Positions 32,475-36,920 of a DNA stretch of 36,920 bases are shown here, piece after piece. A program made the position numbers and the translations under genes. The stretch comes from a virus: positions 1-36,920 of the IMG/VR virus record IMGVR_UViG_3300023170_000074; one strand, written 5' to 3'. The notes beneath the pieces are model-generated. The model ran no database searches, was not told the DNA's origin, and was given only the letters and a program-made list of their open reading frames with translations. Each line of letters starts with the position of its first letter. The stretch's first letter is position 1.

Positions 32475-33967
32475 AGATTTACCTCCGCTACTTTGTATTT
32501 GAACTTTTCTTCAGAATACGTTTTTACACGCTCTAAGAAATGATTCAAAGTATGATTCTTCCATGACTTCCAGTGCAAATCATCTGCAATATCATAAAGG
32601 TTACACTCAGTTTTTCCATTTTTCAATCTCAATCCTCTTCCTATCGATTGTAAGTTTCTAATTTTACTTTTCGTTGGAGAAGCAAATATAATATTCTCTA
32701 GTGATGGAATATTTATGCCTGTACTAAACGTCCCATAAGAAGCTACGATAATAGCATCGTTTTCTTCATCAGTTATATGTCTGATGTTCTCACGTTGTTC
32801 AGTATCAGTTCCACCGTATACAAAAAATACTTTTCTACCTTCTTTCGCTTTTTGAAGAATCTGTCCGTATAGTTCCTTTCCGTGTTTTTCAACATACTGA
32901 AAAAGAACTAAAGTATTTCCTTTTGACGCTAGAGCCAAATTTCTAATAAATTTATTTCTAGTATCATTTAATACTAACCAATCCATTTCTTCTTGGTAAG
33001 TATTATTCTTTCTTGCTTTGCGAGTTTGTTCATCATATTTTAATAGTATACACTGTATATTTAGGGTCGCTAAATGGTTGCTATCCATAAGTTCTTTAGT
33101 TGTAGTAACTTTATGAACAGGTCCAAACAAACCTTCTAATACTAATTTGTGAACTTGTTTACCGTCTAATGTTCCAGTAGTACCTATACGATAACGAATA
33201 TTTTGCATCTTTTCCATTACCGTAGTTAACGACTTGGCTTTAAACTGGTGAGCTTCATCACCAAAGATAACATCAAACTGATCAAACCAAGACTTTGGTT
33301 GTTTGTAGATAGATTGCCAAGTAGTAATTAATACGTCTTTACTAAACTCACGAGTAAACCCAGAGTATAGTTTTTGACATTGGTGTTCAGCACTAAAGGT
33401 ATTATCGTTAGAAGAATAATCTTGAAAGTCAGAATACATCTGTTCTACCAGAGAAGTAGTTGGTACGATAACTATTGACTTTCGTTTAGCAGTTAAATGC
33501 CAACGTATTAAAGAATATATTATTAATGATTTACCAGAAGCGGTGGGCGATAGTAATAAAATACGTTCGTCGTTTAATGATCGTAATATTGCATCTGTCT
33601 GGTATTCTCGAACCTCAATCTGGTTCCCTTTGCTGTGCGGATTAATGAGACTGAGAAATTCTGTGATTTGCTCTTCTGTAATATTGTGCGTTCTGACAGC
33701 AGTCTTAAAATCATCGTTTGGAACGAACTGGACTTTCTCGTGATTACGCTCAGCGAACTGAAGCAAGTAATTGTATAATCCTGCGTATAATGTTTTTCGG
33801 TGCAAATCATAGAGTCTAATCCATCCATCCCATAACCTCGCTTTATATTGTGGTGTAAACTGATACCCAGGAACTCTAAACTTAAAAAAGTCCGAAAGGT
33901 TTTTTTCAACTGCAGGCTCTGCAAATACTCTTAAATGTACTTCACTAATCTTTTCAACATATATCAT
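32471..33967 (-). CDS. uvsW: recombination helicase UvsW
   Basis: A 498-residue superfamily 2 helicase. Walker A is SPTASGKS (140-147), DEAH box GDEAH (~237), motif III GTTGTLDG and motif VI QSIGRGLRLK. T4 UvsW (~500 aa) unwinds D-loops, R-loops and Holliday junctions and switches origin-dependent to recombination-dependent replication. It is coupled upstream to the methyltransferase gene (ATGA). Confidence 0.95.
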   Translation of the reverse strand: MIYVEKISEVHLRVFAEPAVEKNLSDFFKFRVPGYQFTPQYKARLWDGWIRLYDLHRKTLYAGLYNYLLQFAERNHEKVQFVPNDDFKTAVRTHNITEEQITEFLSLINPHSKGNQIEVREYQTDAILRSLNDERILLLSPTASGKSLIIYSLIRWHLTAKRKSIVIVPTTSLVEQMYSDFQDYSSNDNTFSAEHQCQKLYSGFTREFSKDVLITTWQSIYKQPKSWFDQFDVIFGDEAHQFKAKSLTTVMEKMQNIRYRIGTTGTLDGKQVHKLVLEGLFGPVHKVTTTKELMDSNHLATLNIQCILLKYDEQTRKARKNNTYQEEMDWLVLNDTRNKFIRNLALASKGNTLVLFQYVEKHGKELYGQILQKAKEGRKVFFVYGGTDTEQRENIRHITDEENDAIIVASYGTFSTGINIPSLENIIFASPTKSKIRNLQSIGRGLRLKNGKTECNLYDIADDLHWKSWKNHTLNHFLERVKTYSEEKFKYKVAEVNL

Positions 33968-34497
33968 TCAATTAAAACTATGCCATTACCTGACATTCCC
34001 TTTCTAGTTGCTACCCAAACTAATGTTGGAACTGTAGCATATGGTTTTATTTTGTTTACCCACCAATCTATATCTTTTTGGATAAGATGGACGTCCCTAC
34101 CATCAGCCAAATATCTTCCTGTTGCCCAATTGGCTATTCCGTGGTATGCGAACTTGTTTGCTTTTTTATATATAAGTTCTAAAACACTATCTAATTGTTC
34201 TTCCTCGATATGTTCTAATACATCGGTATTTATTACTGCGTCAAATGTTCCAGAAGGAACAACATCTATACCTTCTACCGCAGGATCATATAAGGAAGGC
34301 ATTATACCCCATAGGTATAACTCGTGTAAATTTCTAGAGGTGTATTGTTTACCTTTGCCAGAACCAAAATCTAAGATAGATTGTATTTTACGCTTTCTAA
34401 TTTCTGGTTGTAAAAGTTTACCATGCCTATTGAAAGAAGCTCCCCAATATCTTTGAGGGTCTTTATGTTGTTCTTTATAATCTTCTATTATATCCAT
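33964..34497 (-). CDS. class I SAM-dependent methyltransferase, 177 aa
   Basis: Motif I SILDFGSGKGKQY (~41-53) binds S-adenosylmethionine and FDAVINTDVLEHIEEEQLD (~85-103) is the post-motif region of small-molecule or sugar-type methyltransferases. There is no DPPY or PC catalytic motif, so it is not a classical DNA base methyltransferase. ATG 34497 overlaps the uvsY stop (TAATG) with AGGA upstream, and the stop overlaps uvsW. The substrate is unknown. Confidence 0.8.
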   Translation of the reverse strand: MDIIEDYKEQHKDPQRYWGASFNRHGKLLQPEIRKRKIQSILDFGSGKGKQYTSRNLHELYLWGIMPSLYDPAVEGIDVVPSGTFDAVINTDVLEHIEEEQLDSVLELIYKKANKFAYHGIANWATGRYLADGRDVHLIQKDIDWWVNKIKPYATVPTLVWVATRKGMSGNGIVLIE

Positions 34498-34934
34498 TAC
34501 ATTCCTACTAGGAACTGTTTCCATTTAATACCATTGGATATTTGAAAGTCTCTAGATTTTATCTGCGTCATAACAGACTCTAGGAAATATATAATAGAGT
34601 TAAGATATTCTACTTTGATATCTAAGTTGTTGAGGTCATCGTCGCCAGATAAGAACTCGTCCATCTCGTTCTTTAATGGCTTAACACCTTGCCACTGATC
34701 CCAGCCAAGTCTTTCAAGTTCTTGTCTGGATAGTTCGCCACGATAATATCTAAACTTAGTTTTTCTAAGTATATTATATTCGTGTTTAACTTTAGATAAA
34801 CGTAGTTTGTTATCTATTAAATACTGAATGTATTTGGCGTGGAGGTTTGGGGTCTTTGTAGATTCTTCACCTAAGTGATCGTCGTCAATCCTAGAATCTT
34901 CTTCCCACATTTTTTGCATATCTTCAAGTTTCAT
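34497..34934 (-). CDS. uvsY: recombination mediator UvsY
   Basis: A 145-residue protein aligning with T4 UvsY (137 aa): the MKLEDMQKMWEEDSRID start, KLRLSKVKHEYNILRKTKFR, YYRGELS and the end ESVMTQIKSRDFQISNGIKW, cf. T4 DAIKSRGFAIK. It loads UvsX onto gp32-coated single strands. The upstream gap has a promoter and the ribosome site is TTGGAG. Confidence 0.92.
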   Translation of the reverse strand: MKLEDMQKMWEEDSRIDDDHLGEESTKTPNLHAKYIQYLIDNKLRLSKVKHEYNILRKTKFRYYRGELSRQELERLGWDQWQGVKPLKNEMDEFLSGDDDLNNLDIKVEYLNSIIYFLESVMTQIKSRDFQISNGIKWKQFLVGM

Positions 34935-34960
34935 AATATCTCCAATTTATTTCCCATTAT

Positions 34961-34989
34961 ATTATACTATAAATTTTATTTTTTATAAA
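34961..34989 (-). promoter_or_regulatory. sigma70-type promoter for uvsY, TTTATA-17-TATAAT
   Basis: The -35 TTTATA (34989-34984) and -10 TATAAT (34966-34961) are spaced 17 bp apart and lie in the gap before uvsY. The -35 overlaps the last codons of the upstream gene. The region is very AT-rich, so the match is only moderately specific. Confidence 0.5.
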
Positions 34990-35516
34990 AATTTATATCT
35001 TGCATATCTAAAAATTACATCTCCTACAAGATACTGAACATCACTATTCGTAGCTTGAAACTGTAAAGTGGTTATTGAGAGCGGAAAGACATCATGAAAC
35101 TGAACTGTTTGAACTGCAACGTTGTTAGATCCAAGTATTTCCAAAGATGCATCTGAATAGTTTTTAGCTAGATCGTTTAATAGTTGCCTATCATCATCAG
35201 AATTAAATGATATGTATTGATCGTAGTTTTCTGGGAATCCAAGGGCAATCAGCCAGTTATGCACTTGGATGTAGTTTGCCATACTTTCATCAATTAGAAA
35301 TCTAACATTCAATGTATCGTACGTTAGCATTTCTCCAGGAAGAGGTTGTACTGAAAATGGAGTATTCATTTCTGGCGAACCAATAGTTATCCCAGGAAGA
35401 TTAACCTCCTGACAAAAATATGTTACAGTTGGTGCCTTTTGAATACTAAATCTAAATCCATTAGGTGAAAGAGGATTTATATTAGAAGGTACGGGACAAG
35501 CTAGAGTTCCTGCCAT
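34983..35516 (-). CDS. tail-tube-type structural protein, probably gp3 position, 177 aa
   Basis: Starts MAGTLACPVPSNINPLSPNG. The body TYFCQEVNLPGITIG, TYDTLNVRFLIDESMANYIQ and QVQYLVGDVIFRYARYKF-like end (VQYLVGDVIFRYARYKFL) show the tail-tube-related fold found in T4-like marine phages next to gp23, where I recall gp3 (tail completion and sheath stabiliser) annotations. Tube gp19 is an alternative. ATG 35516 has GGAG upstream; a longer reading would cross the terminator hairpin. A CCTAAATA box (~35540-35547) could be a variant late promoter. Confidence 0.7.
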   Translation of the reverse strand: MAGTLACPVPSNINPLSPNGFRFSIQKAPTVTYFCQEVNLPGITIGSPEMNTPFSVQPLPGEMLTYDTLNVRFLIDESMANYIQVHNWLIALGFPENYDQYISFNSDDDRQLLNDLAKNYSDASLEILGSNNVAVQTVQFHDVFPLSITTLQFQATNSDVQYLVGDVIFRYARYKFL

Positions 35517-35550
35517 GTTTACTCCATAAATGTTTTTAATATTTAGGCAA

Positions 35551-35580
35551 ATAAAAAAGGAGGATCCGAAGATCCTCCTC
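35551..35580 (-). terminator. intrinsic terminator after gp23 with UUCG loop
   Basis: On the minus strand a perfect 9-bp stem (AGGAGGATC with GATCCTCCT, 35579-35558) encloses a TTCG tetraloop and is followed by TTTTTATTT. It lies 73 bases after the gp23 stop. The strongest terminator in the window, fitting the most abundant late transcript. Confidence 0.92.
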
Positions 35581-35606
35581 AAAGTACCGCTTCTACGTCG
35601 GCTTCA

Positions 35607-35633
35607 TCAATAAAAATCAGTTCACTTTATTGA
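35607..35633 (-). other. AU-rich hairpin downstream of gp23
   Basis: TCAATAAA and TTTATTGA form an 8-bp stem with an 11-base loop between the gp23 stop and its terminator. Possibly an mRNA stability element; no gene is seen in this 70-base stretch. Confidence 0.35.
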
Positions 35634-35652
35634 CAAAACCATATGATTAAAA

Positions 35653-36920
35653 TTACATTAAGTTTGTAACTTTAACCATTCTGTAGTAGTAGTTCTCGTC
35701 TGCTGTTAGTCCACCAGAACCATCAAGCTCAACGAAAGGATTAGCAACAAGACCGTAACGAGTCTTGAATCCAATCTTAGGCTGGAAGGTGTTAGGATCA
35801 ACTGCACGAACCTGCTGGAGAGGAACGTATGGGCAGTAGAAAATACCAGCATCAAAAGCAGATGTACCTTTGTAACCAACACAGAAGAATTGGTTAGCAT
35901 CGTTAGCATTGCTTGAATATGGATCAACATAAACTTTGTACTTACCGTTAAGAACACCAGCAAAAGTTGTTGATGACTCGTCAACGTTCAAGTTTGTGCT
36001 GAGAGCAGGAGCGTAGTCAAGTACGCCAGCCATTGCTAGAGCAGAAGCAACGTCTGAAGAAGTGATAATGAAGTTACCACGACCACGACGTGTTTGCTGA
36101 GCAATCACATTAGCTTCACGCTCGATTTGGAACAAGAGACCTTTGAACTTCTCAACTGACCAACGACCATTTGAGTCGGTGTCAAGATCGAAAGTACCTG
36201 AAGTAGTCGTACCAGCTACTGCACCGTTTTTAGCAGTTGTGTAGATTGTACGGATAACTTCACGGTTGATCTCAGCAAGAATCTCAGCAGAAAGAATGTT
36301 GCTGAGTTCAGCTTCTGCGTCAAGACCATGAACACTCTTCATGTCCTGAGCAAGTTCGATCGAGTATTCAGCTTTAAGAGCACGTGTCTTAGCTGTTACG
36401 CTTGTACGCTCGATAGAGAAAGCCATCTGATTGAAAGCACCAGCAAGTGAAGCACCTGAACCAAGAGCCTCGCCCTCGCCCGTAGATGTAGCTTCACCAG
36501 TTGTGTAAGTACCGCTAACTGGGTTAGAACCCTGATGAGCACCTTCACCTGAGAAATCAGAATCAGCTTCGTTGTAAAGAGCTTCTGTACCGCCCATTGT
36601 GCCATAGCGTGACTTCATTGCGAAGATCAAGCCAGTAGGCTGAGTCATTGGCTGAACGCCAGCAACGTCATAAGCGATAAGTTGTGGCATAGCACGACGA
36701 ACCAGTGAAATCAATACTGGGTCAAATTTAGCCATACCGCCTGTGTTAGGATATGCAGCTGCATTGTTGGTAGGAGCACCTGATGCCTCGGTGATCATAT
36801 CAGCTTGCTTACCCATTTCACGTTCTTGGTTCTCAAGAAGAACTGCCGTAACTTCTTTACGGTAGTTATCTTTAATTTCTGGAAGAGATTCGTGGTTAAG
36901 AACTGGTGACCACTTCTCCA
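35653..36920 (-). CDS. 23: major capsid protein gp23, N-terminus cut by window edge
   Basis: 421 residues to the edge, beginning EKWSPVLNHESLPEIKD. The core VRRAMPQLIAYDVAGVQPMT, TGLIFAMKSRYG, ADSDFSGEG, QMAFSIERTSVTAKTRALKA and AEYSIELAQDMKSVHGLDAE is diagnostic of T4-like gp23. Only a few dozen residues are missing. ITE|ASG (cut at 36787/36786) fits the (I/L)xE cleavage rule of prohead protease gp21. The gene ends before a strong terminator, and no upstream promoter is visible within the window. Confidence 0.97.
   Translation of the reverse strand, partial: EKWSPVLNHESLPEIKDNYRKEVTAVLLENQEREMGKQADMITEASGAPTNNAAAYPNTGGMAKFDPVLISLVRRAMPQLIAYDVAGVQPMTQPTGLIFAMKSRYGTMGGTEALYNEADSDFSGEGAHQGSNPVSGTYTTGEATSTGEGEALGSGASLAGAFNQMAFSIERTSVTAKTRALKAEYSIELAQDMKSVHGLDAEAELSNILSAEILAEINREVIRTIYTTAKNGAVAGTTTSGTFDLDTDSNGRWSVEKFKGLLFQIEREANVIAQQTRRGRGNFIITSSDVASALAMAGVLDYAPALSTNLNVDESSTTFAGVLNGKYKVYVDPYSSNANDANQFFCVGYKGTSAFDAGIFYCPYVPLQQVRAVDPNTFQPKIGFKTRYGLVANPFVELDGSGGLTADENYYYRMVKVTNLM

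Noticed and set aside
34983-35582. Longer start for the tail-tube-type protein
   Set aside because: The extra 22 residues would be translated through the gp23 terminator hairpin; ATG 35516 has its own ribosome site.
1206-36000. Plus-strand open frames throughout the window
   Set aside because: All lie opposite well-supported minus-strand genes, lack ribosome sites and have composition typical of antisense shadows.
1-36920. tRNA genes, CRISPR arrays, insertion sequences, integrase or attachment sites
   Set aside because: None seen; no cloverleaf-like segments, regular spaced repeats, transposase motifs or terminal inverted repeats were recognised by eye.

Overview
The window is a 37 kb stretch of a T4-like tailed-phage (myovirus) genome, AT-rich by eye, and every gene I can support lies on the minus strand. 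The replication, recombination and late-transcription core is present: gp41, UvsX, gp43, RegA, gp62, gp44, gp45, gp46, gp47, gp55, UvsW, UvsY, and gp23 truncated at the right edge. Small conserved genes, a phage Hsp20, a CobS-like ATPase with a VWA protein, and structural proteins opening with residues such as MALWGNKD point to the marine cyanophage/pelagiphage branch rather than an enteric T4 relative. No photosynthesis genes are present, so I do not assign a host.

Layout in the direction of transcription (right to left): (1) 36920-34983, gp23, a UUCG-loop terminator and a tail-tube-type protein; (2) 34934-28515, uvsY, a SAM methyltransferase, uvsW, a possible Sm-like protein, late sigma gp55, gp47 and gp46; (3) 28432-24383, a HExxH+VWA protein, its AAA+ partner and small genes, each with its own promoter or terminator; (4) 24343-20504, a dNTP pyrophosphohydrolase, clamp gp45, an inserted gene, clamp loader gp44/gp62, RegA and a small conserved gene; (5) 20394-19180, a 23-residue PqqA-like peptide, Hsp20 and three short genes; (6) 19113-13292, gp43 (TTG start), a 2OG oxygenase, uvsX, a small gene and gp41; (7) 13283-11181, a TET/JBP-like dioxygenase and a TET-associated-type glycosyltransferase; (8) 11121-1, a late block of putative metallopeptidase, nuclease, ligase-fold protein, membrane and lipoproteins, virion proteins and a large nucleotidyltransferase fusion.

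The strongest unusual signals are these. A full-length PqqA look-alike (Glu15/Tyr19 in place, strong ribosome binding site) has no pqqB-E beside it. The adjacent TET/JBP dioxygenase and glycosyltransferase look like a DNA base hypermodification cassette. The glycosyltransferase ends in the same type of tail (LEEFF) as the DNA polymerase (LEEFFG), resembling the late sigma (LDDFM), which suggests docking on the gp45 clamp. A gene wedged between gp45 and gp44 is bracketed by a 40-bp direct repeat copying the gp45 3' end and ribosome binding site, and a second gene (the VWA protein) is bracketed by repeated promoter cassettes.

Regulation visible in sequence: a family of sigma70-type promoters (TTTACT, 17 bp, TATAAT/TATACT), two exact T4-type late boxes (TATAAATA), four intrinsic terminators, and many ATGA/TAATG stop-start overlaps indicating translational coupling. 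No tRNA, CRISPR array, integrase or insertion sequence was seen.
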